Assembly: GCA_030744755.1 (NCBI GenBank)
Contig: JASLPY010000028.1
Coordinates: forward strand, 1 to 57,683
Direction of reading: 5' to 3'
From: Kiritimatiellia bacterium
Lineage (GTDB): Bacteria; Verrucomicrobiota; Kiritimatiellia; UBA8416; JADHWI01
DNA length: 57,683 nt
In this document: one piece after another, positions 8,121 to 17,260 of the stretch
How the letters are laid out: each line of letters starts with the position of its first letter
How positions within the stretch are numbered: the stretch's first letter is position 1
Program-made: the position numbers and the translations under genes
Notes under the pieces: model-generated
Seen by the model: only the letters and a program-made list of their open reading frames with translations
Told to the model about the DNA's origin: nothing
The model's database searches: none

Positions 8121-9448
8121 CAGGGCGTCCAGACTGTCTTGAGATACTTCGAAATGCCGCTGGCTTCCCGCGGCCCAACCTGCACTTCCCAGCCAGATTC
8201 TTCCTTCAGAGCGCCGCTCATAACGGTGACGTATCCGGGTATAACAACTTTCTTATGTGACACCGCGCCCTTTACTTCGTCCGAGTTGATGAACTGGGAG
8301 ACGTTCTCCGCGGTCAGCTTGTCGGAGGCAAAAGCCGTCAGAACCGACGTGCCCTCCGTATCGATCACACCTATGTAAGCCGGAACGCGGCTGGCCTCCA
8401 CTTCACCCTCTACCGTGTAATAAGTGAGCGAGAAGTTGGTGGTTATCAGTAGCGGCGATTCCGGTGTTACGGAGCCTACCTCGTATAGCTTGGACTCAAC
8501 CTGGATCGGCTTGCGCGGATCGGTGTAGATGTTCTGTCTTACTGTAAGCAATGGCAGAATGTGCTCCGGTGCCGACATGCTGGTCAGGACGATCCCGGCG
8601 TACTTGGCGACGTACGTCGCGCATTCGCCTACATTCTCGAAGTCATTATCGGAACGACAGGTTGTCATGCAGGGGTAGCCAAGGGACTTTACGCCCTTCT
8701 TAAGGCCCAGCCTGCGAATCGCGGTCAGTGCCTGGAGAGTGTCGGAGATGTTGCCGAGAGTGACATCCAGAATAATATCTTCGACGCCCGCAGCTTTCAC
8801 TTTCTCCGACAACTCGGACAGTTTGTCCACGTCCGGCGCCGAAATGGCCAGGGGGCAGCCGCTATCCTTCGCCAGCTTTGCAAAGGCCTCCCAGTTGCTT
8901 TCTGTCGCAGCGTGCAGCAACGGACGCTTATCCGGGCATGAAGCCAGCGCAGCTTCGATCGCAGCCGGATCCTCGGCTATCAGAACAGTCGGCAATTCCA
9001 GCGATTGAACAGCCGCGGCTGCCGCGGCAAAAGCTGCCGGATCTCCGCCCGCATTCTCGACTGCCACGATAGTGGCCCCTATCTCCGTACCGACCCTCAC
9101 GAACTGCAGTTCCCGAATGGCCGCTATCCGCTCATCCACATTCTCGTCGTCACGGACAATCACGCCGATTCCCGGTTGATGATAGAATGTCTCTTCATGA
9201 CGAAACATCACCGTCTCATTGCCTATCTCGAGCTTACTATCGCCGCTGCCGATCGTAACCAGCCGGATCGGCGGCGCGGCGGAGCCTTCCAGTTCCGCCT
9301 TCGCTTCATCGCTGACATCCGGACAATCATCCAGTGACGCCTGTTTCTGCGCCAGCTTCATTGCAAAGGCAAGACACGTGGGTGCACCGCATTTCTTGCA
9401 ATTTGTCTTGGGCAGCAGTTTGAAAATATCGAGTGCCTTGAGTGCCAT
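8120..9448 (-). CDS. acsC: Corrinoid/iron-sulfur protein large subunit (CODH/ACS gamma)
   Basis: 442 residues from the ATG that follows GAGGAG. The open frame extends 21 codons further up, but that stretch has no ribosome-binding site and is unlike the family start. The N-terminal [4Fe-4S] domain is CKKCGAPTCLAFAMKLAQ with the fourth Cys in LDDCP; this cluster passes electrons for reductive activation. The middle is a TIM barrel and the C-terminal part is the cobamide-binding region. LTYYTVEGEVEASR and VVIPGYVTVMSGALKEE are typical. It pairs with AcsD as methyl carrier. RACo overlaps its stop by one base; acsB lies 79 bp upstream. Confidence 0.93.
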   Translation of the reverse strand: MALKALDIFKLLPKTNCKKCGAPTCLAFAMKLAQKQASLDDCPDVSDEAKAELEGSAAPPIRLVTIGSGDSKLEIGNETVMFRHEETFYHQPGIGVIVRDDENVDERIAAIRELQFVRVGTEIGATIVAVENAGGDPAAFAAAAAAVQSLELPTVLIAEDPAAIEAALASCPDKRPLLHAATESNWEAFAKLAKDSGCPLAISAPDVDKLSELSEKVKAAGVEDIILDVTLGNISDTLQALTAIRRLGLKKGVKSLGYPCMTTCRSDNDFENVGECATYVAKYAGIVLTSMSAPEHILPLLTVRQNIYTDPRKPIQVESKLYEVGSVTPESPLLITTNFSLTYYTVEGEVEASRVPAYIGVIDTEGTSVLTAFASDKLTAENVSQFINSDEVKGAVSHKKVVIPGYVTVMSGALKEESGWEVQVGPREASGISKYLKTVWTP

Positions 9449-9527
9449 GATTATCTCCTCTTTGAAAGAAGGCAGAGAACGATCTGAACGACAGTCCCGA
9501 CTCTCTACCAAAACCAGATACTATTTC

Positions 9528-11705
9528 TTAGAACAGTGCTTCCATCTCCAGTGAAGGATGCCCGCTTTTCATTAAGAACTCGACCAGGTCTTCCCCCGTC
9601 TCCGCAACGGTTTCATCCCCTATCTTGTCGAGCAGATCAGGAACGCCGGCATCCTGGGCCCGGATTTTGAAGCGGTCCCCGTAGAATTCTTTCAATTCCT
9701 TCGGCATCCATACCAGCCGCTTGAGACCACCATCTCCCGACACGAACTTCCGACTCAGCACGTACATACGTCCCACACCAAGAAATCCCGGCGTCTGGTT
9801 GCCTCCGCCTACGCTTCCGGCCAGCGTAGAGAACTTCATTCCACATGGTGTCATGCCGGCGAACTCACGGTTCACGATCATGAATCCGTTGGCTTCCGGC
9901 ACCAGGGCCAGGATGCATTCAAAGCAACCACAGGAGGTCATGGGATTCTCCATGATCGAATAAAGTGTGATCTCTTCGATTGAGCGGTTTGAGCCCTGGT
10001 ATACAAACTCGTTGATTCCCTTCCAAATGCCCTTGACCGGATCAACACACTCTCCGCGTTTTATCGGCTGGTTGCCGCCGGTCGGGTCGATTTTGTAACT
10101 GGCCTTGCCGTCCAGCCAGTTCACTGCCCCGCACAGACCCAACCGTTCCGGGCTGATAACGCAAATATGGTTCGGCGCAAACGACTGGCAAAGCGAGCAT
10201 GAGTAGAATTCGTCAACGCTTTCGTCGGTCATATCGGCTATTCGCTGATCACGCTCGGCGTAGGAAGCCTGGGCGGGAACAATCAACTCCTTGACCTTTG
10301 CTTCTTCGGACGTAATCGTTACCTGCACCTTGTCTACGATCTTTCCGTAAACATCGTGAATCTTCGCGTGGAGTATTGCGCCCAAATGTTTGAGGCGGAA
10401 TCCGGCGTCAAATGCGTCCTTGCTGAAACGCAACCAGACCATGTCGCGCTGACCCATGTGAAAAATACCCATCGCGTAATTCAGAAAATGGTGTACCTGT
10501 CTCTCGATAAGAGACTCAAAGTCCTTCTGCATTCCCCTGCCGGCTACCTCCACGTAAATGCCCAGCGGCATAGCACCGCCCTGGTCGACCGTGTCAACGT
10601 CCGGACCAATGACTTCGATCTTGCCATCCTCTATCTCATCCATCTCGCGCATTTGCGCGTATTCAAAGGCGGCGGAATACTTCCCTCCGAATTCAAGCTG
10701 CATATCGTCACGCCGTACGCGCTCCCCTTCAAATGCGGCGGAGTACGAAACAGGGATATCTATCTCGCTGACCGTTACCTTGACGCCCCGCACCTCTATG
10801 CAACGCGGCACGAGGGCAGAGTAGTCCATCTCGCTGACGACGTGCTCATACGTGCAAATGCCGGTCGGAAGAATCTCCGGGATATCCGTGTCGGCAATAA
10901 CGGGAAATCCCATATTGATGGCGCCGGCACCGGTTGCGTACTTGAAGTCATCAACTTCTCCCATGGCCAGCCCGAAAGCGAAAACGCGGTCCCTGCAATA
11001 CTCCAGGCATTTTCTCGGCTGCCCGGCCTGGATGCCGCCAAAAGTCAGCGCACCGCGTATGGCCCAGTTGAGAGGGTAAATGGCTGTTACGGTGTCACGC
11101 CCGTATGGAACAATATAGGTGTCCCATCCCATTTCCACTTTGGCCTCGATCAGCTGATCAACTATGCTGACACCATCCGTGGATGAACCCACGAACACCA
11201 TGATCTGGCGTTTCTGAAGTTCCCTCACTGTCTCCACGGCTATTTCGGTCGTCGGAGCCGCACCTAGAATCGCCGCAAACCCCGGCATACGTCCATCAAC
11301 GAGCTGTATACCAAGGGTTCTGAGTATCGTATCGCTGAAGAACCCGTTGCAGTCGGCCTGCGGTTCTTCCTCGAAAAGGTAACGCAGCACACAGATTATC
11401 TCTTCCGAAAGCAATGTGCCCACTCCAGCGTCCAATGCGGTGCCGAGGTACGGAAACCAGAGTTTGTCGTCAGGGACGACTCCTATCAGTTCTCTTGCAT
11501 GCTCAAGGATCGGCTTGAGTTCACCAACGGTTTTGATTTCCGCACCCAGAAGCGCATGGGCCATCGGCAGGTAATATGCGGTGTCGGGAAACTCTATCTT
11601 CGTGTCTTCGCCCTTCGCCTCCCTAGCCCTATCAAAGAGCTCCTCGGCCTGCCTGACTATATCGTTACCGCCTCTGATTGCCGCTGATGCTATGATTTTT
11701 GACAT
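9528..11705 (-). CDS. acsB: CO-methylating acetyl-CoA synthase
   Basis: 725 residues, the full bacterial three-domain form (the archaeal CdhC form is much shorter). It joins a methyl group from the corrinoid protein, CO from CODH and CoA to make acetyl-CoA at the Ni-Ni-[4Fe-4S] A-cluster. A-cluster ligands are visible: Cys503, 506, 515 and 525 in CSLCQSF...HIC...LGLCG, and the Cys-Gly-Cys tripeptide near 592-594 in SCGCFECI. Their spacing is the same as in the Moorella enzyme, shifted by three. A normal-length N-terminal domain for docking to CODH is present. It is the first gene of the acs run, and a 358-bp gap separates it from cooS. Confidence 0.95.
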   Translation of the reverse strand: MSKIIASAAIRGGNDIVRQAEELFDRAREAKGEDTKIEFPDTAYYLPMAHALLGAEIKTVGELKPILEHARELIGVVPDDKLWFPYLGTALDAGVGTLLSEEIICVLRYLFEEEPQADCNGFFSDTILRTLGIQLVDGRMPGFAAILGAAPTTEIAVETVRELQKRQIMVFVGSSTDGVSIVDQLIEAKVEMGWDTYIVPYGRDTVTAIYPLNWAIRGALTFGGIQAGQPRKCLEYCRDRVFAFGLAMGEVDDFKYATGAGAINMGFPVIADTDIPEILPTGICTYEHVVSEMDYSALVPRCIEVRGVKVTVSEIDIPVSYSAAFEGERVRRDDMQLEFGGKYSAAFEYAQMREMDEIEDGKIEVIGPDVDTVDQGGAMPLGIYVEVAGRGMQKDFESLIERQVHHFLNYAMGIFHMGQRDMVWLRFSKDAFDAGFRLKHLGAILHAKIHDVYGKIVDKVQVTITSEEAKVKELIVPAQASYAERDQRIADMTDESVDEFYSCSLCQSFAPNHICVISPERLGLCGAVNWLDGKASYKIDPTGGNQPIKRGECVDPVKGIWKGINEFVYQGSNRSIEEITLYSIMENPMTSCGCFECILALVPEANGFMIVNREFAGMTPCGMKFSTLAGSVGGGNQTPGFLGVGRMYVLSRKFVSGDGGLKRLVWMPKELKEFYGDRFKIRAQDAGVPDLLDKIGDETVAETGEDLVEFLMKSGHPSLEMEALF

Positions 11706-12063
11706 GGTATTACCTCTCCCATGTAGACTCGCTACAGAGTATCTATCCTATCCTCAAGGTCGTTGCAGAAAGCCATCCTTCGAGAGGAAGAACGGGCTCT
11801 GCCAGTTCATTTGTTAACTTTGTTTCTTTGCCTGCGCGCCAGTTGGCCGGCGGCAGCAAATGTGGTTCCGCATTTGCGGCAGTTCACCATCGATCCATCC
11901 TGACCATCGGAAAGAACAAACCGGAACGCACTCCCTGCAACCGATGCAAAACATCGTCGTCAATTACCACGCGGCGGTCATTACCGATTCGGTGTGACGA
12001 TCGGGTCTGACAACCGCTATACTCCTCACTTCAAGCCCTCTTCAAGGGATAAACGGTTTAGAT
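11706..12063. other. Gap between cooS and acsB
   Basis: 358 bp without a convincing gene. On the minus strand a 27-codon frame (from about 11890) encodes a NCRKCG zinc-ribbon-like start, but it has no ribosome-binding site or support. The acsB ribosome-binding site (GGGAGAGG) is at its left end. The length leaves room for a separate acsB promoter or a leader; I could not pick a clear promoter or terminator. Confidence 0.4.
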
Positions 12064-14094
12064 CTAGCTAGGCTTCCCCGCGCAGTGCCTGACCGTCCTC
12101 GGCCCGTCCTCGGCCTCTTTCTCAGCGGCTGCCCTCACTGCCGCCAGTTCTTCCTCGGATGCATGACGAACTTCCTTCTCCTCTTCCGCCTCCGGGGCCA
12201 GGGGCTGCTCGTACATCATCGGGCGCAACTTGAGGGCAAGACGTTTCTTGTCGATGTGTCGAATCATCTTGTGCGCGGCTTCCACCGGATCGGGTTCAAA
12301 AGTGAACTTGCCTCCGGTGATCTCCTCAACGTCCTCGGTGAGGAACTTCGTGACCTTGGGGCTGCCCAACACACGCATCGCGGGGCTGAAATTCACGTAT
12401 GCTCCAGATGCCACGCAGTAGAAGCCAATGGCTATGGCCTTCTCGCACATCTGTTCGGGCGCCGCGCCTGCAACCGGAAGATCGGAAAGTGCCTCCCCGA
12501 GACCGCCCTCTTTGGTCATCTCGCAGAGAGCAACCAGGATTCGACTGTTGTCCACACAGGAGCCGAAATGGAGGACCGGCGGGATACCAACAGTTTCGCA
12601 TATCTCCTGTAGACCTTTGCCCGCCCATTTTACGGCCGCTTCGGGTTGAAGAAGTTCAACCTTGGCGCAGGCAGTAGCCGCGCAACCCGTCATCACCACC
12701 AGAACGTCATTGGCGATAAGCTCCCGCACCATCTTGACGTGACTTTCATCCTGGGTCTTCTTGACCGTGTTGCAGCCGATAACGGCCACCACACCCCTCA
12801 GACGACCGGTAATGATTCCGTCATTCAACGGGCGGAACGACGATCTGTACCTCCCCCCAAGGTGCGTAAACGTGTTTCGAACAGTGAACCCGGCAACCAG
12901 GTCGGTCTTCTGCTTGGGAATGTCCACGTGGCCTCGGTTCGTGAAGTTGTCGATCGCCGTCTTGACGATCTCTTTTGCCACGTCATATGCCTTTTCCTCG
13001 CTGAACTGTATATGCTCAGCCCCGGGAATCCTGGCCTTCTTGCTGGTGGTTATGACCTTGGTATGGAAACGTCCCGCGTGCTCGACGACTGCAGGAAGAA
13101 TGCACTGCACATCCACGAGCATCACGTCCACTGCTCCAGTGGCGATTGCTAGCTCCTGGTGCAGGAAATTCCCGACAACCGGCGCCCCCTGCCTCATCAG
13201 GATCTCGTTGGCAGTACAACAGATTCCGCCGACGAGGATTCCTTTTGCCCCCTTCTCTTTGGCCAAATCGATCATCTCAGGATCGCGGCTTGCCGCTACT
13301 ACCATTTCCGAGAGTGTGGGCTCATGACCATGCACCACGATATTCACTTCATCCGTCTTCAGAACACCGAGGTTCACCTCGCTGCGTACCGGTTCCGGTG
13401 TGCCGAACAGGATGTCGCCAAAATCCGTCGCCAGCATGGCGCCTGCCCAGCCGTCGCCCATGGAAGTGCGCAGACCGTGCATGAGCAGGTTTATATAATC
13501 AGCATCCACTCCTTCATGCGTTCGGTGAAGAGTCTCCACGATTTCGTGCTCGACACCAACGGGTATCAGACCGTGCTTTCGCCAGTTCGCAACTGTCGCT
13601 TCGGGAGCACGAAGCCCCGGGTAGCGAATCTCGCCTTCCAACTGGTTGAACTGACTCAGGCCGGCCTCCGCCAGTTCAATAGCAATCTCCTCGTCGCTCC
13701 TGCCGTCAGTGCTTATACCCCACTCCTCTGCAACCTCGTGAAGACGCGCCGGACTCTTCAGGCTGTACCCCTGGGCCTCGCCCTTTGCAGTCATCAGGAG
13801 TGTCTTCACAATATCGTGTCCGTGGTCAGCGTGAGCTGCAGTTCCGGCTGCCACCTGGCGAATCAAGTGACGCGCGGCAACAGTTGCGGCGTCGGCCCCA
13901 CAGACGCCTCGCGGCTTCTTCTCCGAAAGGCGGCAAGGGCCCATCTCGCAGATCCTGCAACACACACCTTGTTCACCGAATGGACATCGCTTGCCATGTT
14001 GCTCGTGACGGTCATAGGCCGTGCCTGTGGCATGCTTCAATACGGCCTGTGCGGCCGGATCGGAACTTCTTGTATCTTTGTTGTTTTCGGCCAT
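12064..14094 (-). CDS. cooS: Anaerobic carbon-monoxide dehydrogenase catalytic subunit
   Basis: 676 residues from the ATG nine bases after AGGAG; a TTG two codons up is too close to that site. It interconverts CO2 and CO at the Ni-Fe-S C-cluster and would feed CO to AcsB (AcsA role). The N-terminal cysteines in KRCPFGEQGVCCRICEMGPC (Cys37, 45, 46, 49, 54, with a further Cys65) match the D- and B-cluster ligands. C-cluster segments follow: VHGHEPTLSEM, GGICCTANE, VDVQCILP, VIGCNTVKKTQDESHV, MTGCAATACAK and HFGSCVDNSR. The C-terminal tail is rich in Glu, Lys and Ala. cooC2 lies 19 bp upstream, so the two are probably one transcript. Confidence 0.94.
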   Translation of the reverse strand: MAENNKDTRSSDPAAQAVLKHATGTAYDRHEQHGKRCPFGEQGVCCRICEMGPCRLSEKKPRGVCGADAATVAARHLIRQVAAGTAAHADHGHDIVKTLLMTAKGEAQGYSLKSPARLHEVAEEWGISTDGRSDEEIAIELAEAGLSQFNQLEGEIRYPGLRAPEATVANWRKHGLIPVGVEHEIVETLHRTHEGVDADYINLLMHGLRTSMGDGWAGAMLATDFGDILFGTPEPVRSEVNLGVLKTDEVNIVVHGHEPTLSEMVVAASRDPEMIDLAKEKGAKGILVGGICCTANEILMRQGAPVVGNFLHQELAIATGAVDVMLVDVQCILPAVVEHAGRFHTKVITTSKKARIPGAEHIQFSEEKAYDVAKEIVKTAIDNFTNRGHVDIPKQKTDLVAGFTVRNTFTHLGGRYRSSFRPLNDGIITGRLRGVVAVIGCNTVKKTQDESHVKMVRELIANDVLVVMTGCAATACAKVELLQPEAAVKWAGKGLQEICETVGIPPVLHFGSCVDNSRILVALCEMTKEGGLGEALSDLPVAGAAPEQMCEKAIAIGFYCVASGAYVNFSPAMRVLGSPKVTKFLTEDVEEITGGKFTFEPDPVEAAHKMIRHIDKKRLALKLRPMMYEQPLAPEAEEEKEVRHASEEELAAVRAAAEKEAEDGPRTVRHCAGKPS

Positions 14095-14113
14095 TTTCAA
14101 TGACTCCTGAATA

Positions 14114-14881
14114 TTACTGCTGATTCTCTAGATATCTCATTATCTCGTCTATCGATTCTTTGACTCGCGCATCGGCATTTACTACCGACTCTCCCTGAAT
14201 ATCCGCATCACGGACAGCATCATCGTACGGAATGGTCCCGCAGATTTCAAGATCGCCAAGCGCCTCCCTCAGGAAGACAGTATCCCCCTCGGAACGCACC
14301 TTGTTTGCAACAACGCCTACCCTGGCAAGCCCGAGCTCAGAGGCCAGTTTCTTTATCCTGAGAGCCGTTTCTACACTTCTCCGTCCGGGGTCGACAACAA
14401 CGAGAAGATGGTCCACGCAGCGCACGGTACCACGGCTGAGATGCTCGATCCCTGCCTCCATATCAAGAACGAGATCGTCGTTCTTGCCCGTAAGCAAGTG
14501 AGACACCAGTGCCCGAAGGAATGAATTCTCGGGACAGTAACAGCCCGCCCCCCCCTTCTTGACTGCACCGACAACGAGAACCTTCACGCCCGCAACTTCG
14601 ACCGCGTACTCGTCGGGTATGTCATCGACAAACGGGTTGAGGCGGAACATGCCCCCCGTCGTGCCGGGCTTGGCTCCCGTCCGCTCCTCTATGAGTTCTT
14701 TGAGCTCAACCAGGGGACGAACGGAGGAGGAATCGGGATGCCCCAGGCAGCCAAGTAAGTTGGAGTCAGGATCCGCATCTATGGCAACAACACCGTGCCC
14801 ATCGCGTTTGAGAGCTGCAGACATCAACGCAGAAATGGTTGTCTTACCGACACCACCCTTGCCTGTTATTGCCAGTTTTAT
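14114..14881 (-). CDS. cooC: CooC nickel-insertion ATPase with apparent AUA start
   Basis: 255 residues if read from ATA at 14879-14881. That reading starts [ATA]KLAITGKGGVGKTTISAL and places the start codon exactly where CooC proteins have Met, 8 residues before the Walker A Lys-rich loop. The only ordinary starts (TTG 14827, ATG 14824) fall after the P-loop and would give an ATPase without its nucleotide site. An in-frame stop lies two codons above the ATA (TGA, then CCA). A weak AGGTG sits just upstream. Other family marks are VAIDADPDSNL, the nickel-binding CxC in AGCYCPEN, and DMEAGIEHLSRG. CooC dimers load nickel into CODH, and cooS follows 19 bp downstream. CTG at 14875 is another possible start. 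Confidence 0.8.
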   Translation of the reverse strand: MKLAITGKGGVGKTTISALMSAALKRDGHGVVAIDADPDSNLLGCLGHPDSSSVRPLVELKELIEERTGAKPGTTGGMFRLNPFVDDIPDEYAVEVAGVKVLVVGAVKKGGAGCYCPENSFLRALVSHLLTGKNDDLVLDMEAGIEHLSRGTVRCVDHLLVVVDPGRRSVETALRIKKLASELGLARVGVVANKVRSEGDTVFLREALGDLEICGTIPYDDAVRDADIQGESVVNADARVKESIDEIMRYLENQQ

Positions 14882-14967
14882 TGGTCACCTGCCTTCATAT
14901 GATTAAGCGGATCACTCTGTAATCATAACCTGCATGTACTGCTGGACTTTTATCCCAAAAGGACAGT

Positions 14968-14997
14968 AGTATAGTCGTACCATATTGTGGCATGCAA
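14968..14997 (-). promoter_or_regulatory. Candidate sigma-70 promoter for cooC-cooS
   Basis: On the minus strand TTGCAT and TATACT are separated by 18 bp. The predicted transcript would start near 14961 and have a leader of about 80 bases before cooC. Prediction is by eye only. Confidence 0.4.
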
Positions 14998-15015
14998 GAA
15001 AAAATAGGCGGGAGA

Positions 15016-15057
15016 TGCACCCCCCCCCTTGTACCCCCATCAACTGGGGGGGGCACA
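15016..15057. repeat. C-run/G-run hairpin between cooC and HD gene
   Basis: A run of about nine C residues is followed, 17 bases later, by a matching run of eight G, with TGC and CACA continuing the pairing. There is a further five-C run in the loop. No T-tract follows, so a simple terminator is unlikely. It lies between two divergent genes, upstream of the cooC promoter candidate. Confidence 0.4.
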
Positions 15058-15144
15058 GCACGGACGGGAGGCATGAGAATGGGAATAATACTGGAGTTTA
15101 GCAGTACCTGGAATGCAATACCCTAATTGAGGTCAACGGAAGCT

Positions 15145-15870
15145 ATGTCATTCAAAAGATGCCCTGGTAGTTCTGCGTTTATGCAGCCGAAAATCGAAGT
15201 AGTCCCCTGTCCCGATTGCGGCGGTGATGTGGAGATATGGAGTGACGAGGCCGACGGCAAATGCCCATCCTGCGGTTTATCGGTTGTGCGCATGTCGACG
15301 CAGTCATGCGTTGACTGGTGTCGTTATGCGGAGGAATGTCTCGGCGAAGAAAAGTACAAACAGTATAACAGCATGAAATCCTCAATGCGTAAGCAAGCTC
15401 TTCTGAAGGCCATGGACGACTACTTCGGCGATGACAAGAAGCGCCGGAAGCATGCTCGAACAGTGGTTTCTTTTGCCGAACAGATTCTCCGGACCGAGTC
15501 AATGGCCGATCCGAACGTAGTTATTGCCAGTTCGGTTCTTCACGACATCGGAATCCGAAATGCCGAGCATAAACACGGTTCGTCATCACCTGGACAGCAG
15601 GAGCAAGAGGGCCCTCCGGTAGCCAGGCGGATCCTCGAGGAACTTGGATACCCCGAGGGCTTCATAAAGGAAGTCTGCGCCATAATCGGGCATCATCACC
15701 ATCCCACAGGAGATGACAGCGCCAATTTCGGGATACTTTACGATGCCGATCTGATCACCAACACAATTGAGGAAAAACGGCATCTGAAACCGGATTTCAG
15801 CCCGGACCAGTTACTCAACGCCTGCCTGACGGACTCCGGCCGCGAGGTCGCAAAGAGGAACTTGCCGTAG
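15145..15870 (+). CDS. HD-domain phosphohydrolase with N-terminal zinc ribbon
   Basis: 241 residues. An N-terminal zinc ribbon CPDCGG...CPSCG is followed by a second Cys-rich piece, SCVDWCRYAEECLG. From about residue 85 there is an HD domain: KHARTVVSFAEQIL, then VLHDIGIR (metal-binding His-Asp), GHHHHPTGD and LYDADLITN. HD domains hydrolyse phosphate esters, often nucleotides; the substrate here is not readable. I used the ATG with GAGGT twelve bases upstream; ATG 15181 is another option. It is monocistronic, divergent from cooC, and followed by a palindromic repeat. Its closeness to CODH genes hints at a regulatory or housekeeping role, but that is inference. Confidence 0.75.
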   Translation: MSFKRCPGSSAFMQPKIEVVPCPDCGGDVEIWSDEADGKCPSCGLSVVRMSTQSCVDWCRYAEECLGEEKYKQYNSMKSSMRKQALLKAMDDYFGDDKKRRKHARTVVSFAEQILRTESMADPNVVIASSVLHDIGIRNAEHKHGSSSPGQQEQEGPPVARRILEELGYPEGFIKEVCAIIGHHHHPTGDDSANFGILYDADLITNTIEEKRHLKPDFSPDQLLNACLTDSGREVAKRNLP

Positions 15871-15911
15871 GGAAAGCGGAATGATTCAGCAAGGACAATC
15901 ATGAAGACAGT

Positions 15912-15994
15912 GTCATCCTGAGCGAAGCGAAGCGGAGTCGAAGGATCTAATGCACAGTGCGCACAATGAGATCCCTCGACAGGCTCGGGATGAC
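15912..15994 (-). repeat. Dispersed palindromic repeat, copy 2
   Basis: GTCATCCTGAGCGAAGCGAA begins the unit and GCTCGGGATGAC ends it, so it folds on itself. It is the inverted counterpart of 1099-1181. It lies just after the HD gene and in front of the convergent AraC gene end, so it may also serve as a transcription barrier. The remainder of the gap (15995-16150) shows nothing else. Confidence 0.7.
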
Positions 15995-16150
15995 ATTAAC
16001 TGGACGGTGAGCGTGAATCCAGAGACGTCAATGCGACAACTATAGAATCTTTGCCATTCAAGAACGGAATCGTGAATTGTCCGTTCCGAATCGCCCTGTC
16101 CAAAATGTCATCACCACCTGACGTCCAAGCAACGAGCCTCCGAGCGCCAC

Positions 16151-17167
16151 TTATATACCGCAGTGCTTCTTTCGCCAATCCCGTGGAGACATCCCGTTGC
16201 TTCGTTTGAAAATGCGTGAAAAGTAACCGGGGTCATCGTAACCCGCGGCTGCGGCAGCATCTGAAATGTTGAGCCTCAGATCTCTCAGGCGCTGCTTGGC
16301 TACTCTCATCCGATGAGCCGCAAGGAAATGCGAGAAACTCTCACCCATATGCCGGTGAAACAATGTTGAAAAATGATTCGGAGTCATACGAGCTGCTACC
16401 GCAATCTCGGAAACTGTGAACGGCATATTGGGGCTTCGTTCCACAAGCGAACATACGGTCCTGATGAGCATTGGAACCCCTTCTACCTTGCGGGGTCGTG
16501 CTTGCTTGAGAGGAGGGCTCGAAACAGCCAGCAGGTTCTTGAGTTCCTGCTCCATCATCTCCTGTACGCCGGGAGGCCTTCCGTTGCGGTTGCGCAATCT
16601 TTCCACGGTGAGTTCCGCGGCCGTCTTCTCTCTTATGATCGAAACCGTCTCAGCCGCGAGCGACATGACCTGTCGCGCAACGGCAATCATGCCTTCGTCC
16701 AGCTTCGGCAGGGCGTTGAATTCCTCCTTGAGAACTGCCAGGTCCACACCCATGCGCTTTCCATTCTTCTCCACGTCCTTCCAAACGTCGGGCTTACCGT
16801 TATGGATAAAAATGCAGGTACTCAAAACCGCAAAAGGTTTCTCGCCATCCCCTTTCATATTCTCGATCAGGGTTGAAGCACCGGAATGGCATGTCTGGAT
16901 CTTCTTCCCGCCATTACAGGCTGCTATCGCCGCAAGCACATGGCACATCTTGCACTGCTTTGCTCCCTGCTTATTATCCTGAATAAGCCTGCAGAAACCG
17001 GGCTTCTCGGAATGCAAGCCCTGAAACACCTGGCCCCAGCCATCAGGCTTCGGAAAGACTACCAAAAACCTGATCTGGCAAAGGTTGTGGGCGAGATCGC
17101 TGAGCTGTTTCAAGACGGGATGGTTCAGATCGCTGGCCTGCAGGCAGCCAGTGTCAGCAGCTTTCAT
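16151..17167 (-). CDS. PocR-domain AraC-family transcriptional regulator
   Basis: 338 residues. Residues about 15-170 form a PocR sensory domain with the cysteine series ...GFCRLIQ...QCKMCHVLAA...ACNGG...TCHSG. In PocR-type proteins this domain responds to small molecules linked to corrinoid or propanediol metabolism (family knowledge). A linker leads to a C-terminal AraC helix-turn-helix pair at about 240-335: FTVSEIAVAARMTPNHFSTL and ISDAAAAAGYDDPGYFSRIF. The ATG has GGAG eight bases upstream. It may regulate the neighbouring CODH/corrinoid genes; no operator was identified. Confidence 0.85.
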   Translation of the reverse strand: MKAADTGCLQASDLNHPVLKQLSDLAHNLCQIRFLVVFPKPDGWGQVFQGLHSEKPGFCRLIQDNKQGAKQCKMCHVLAAIAACNGGKKIQTCHSGASTLIENMKGDGEKPFAVLSTCIFIHNGKPDVWKDVEKNGKRMGVDLAVLKEEFNALPKLDEGMIAVARQVMSLAAETVSIIREKTAAELTVERLRNRNGRPPGVQEMMEQELKNLLAVSSPPLKQARPRKVEGVPMLIRTVCSLVERSPNMPFTVSEIAVAARMTPNHFSTLFHRHMGESFSHFLAAHRMRVAKQRLRDLRLNISDAAAAAGYDDPGYFSRIFKRSNGMSPRDWRKKHCGI

Positions 17168-17230
17168 CGGCTTTGCTCCATGTCATCTCTTCAATGCCTG
17201 TAAACATCCTTCCTCACAACGAAGAGTATT

Positions 17231-17260
17231 TTACACTCATGCGTAGATTTATCCTATAAT
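17231..17260 (+). promoter_or_regulatory. Candidate sigma-70 promoter for receiver gene
   Basis: TTACAC and a consensus TATAAT are spaced by 18 bp. A start near 17267 would give a leader of about 85 bases before the ATG at 17354. It lies in the divergent gap next to the PocR-AraC gene. Confidence 0.5.

Noticed and set aside
11706..12063. Small zinc-ribbon-like ORF (NCRKCG) between cooS and acsB, and a 103-codon plus-strand frame
   Set aside because: The first is 27 codons without a ribosome-binding site; the second is low-complexity and antisense to the likely acsB leader.
15996..16178. A 60-codon minus-strand frame after the AraC gene
   Set aside because: It begins inside the AraC coding region in another frame, has no ribosome-binding site and matches nothing known.
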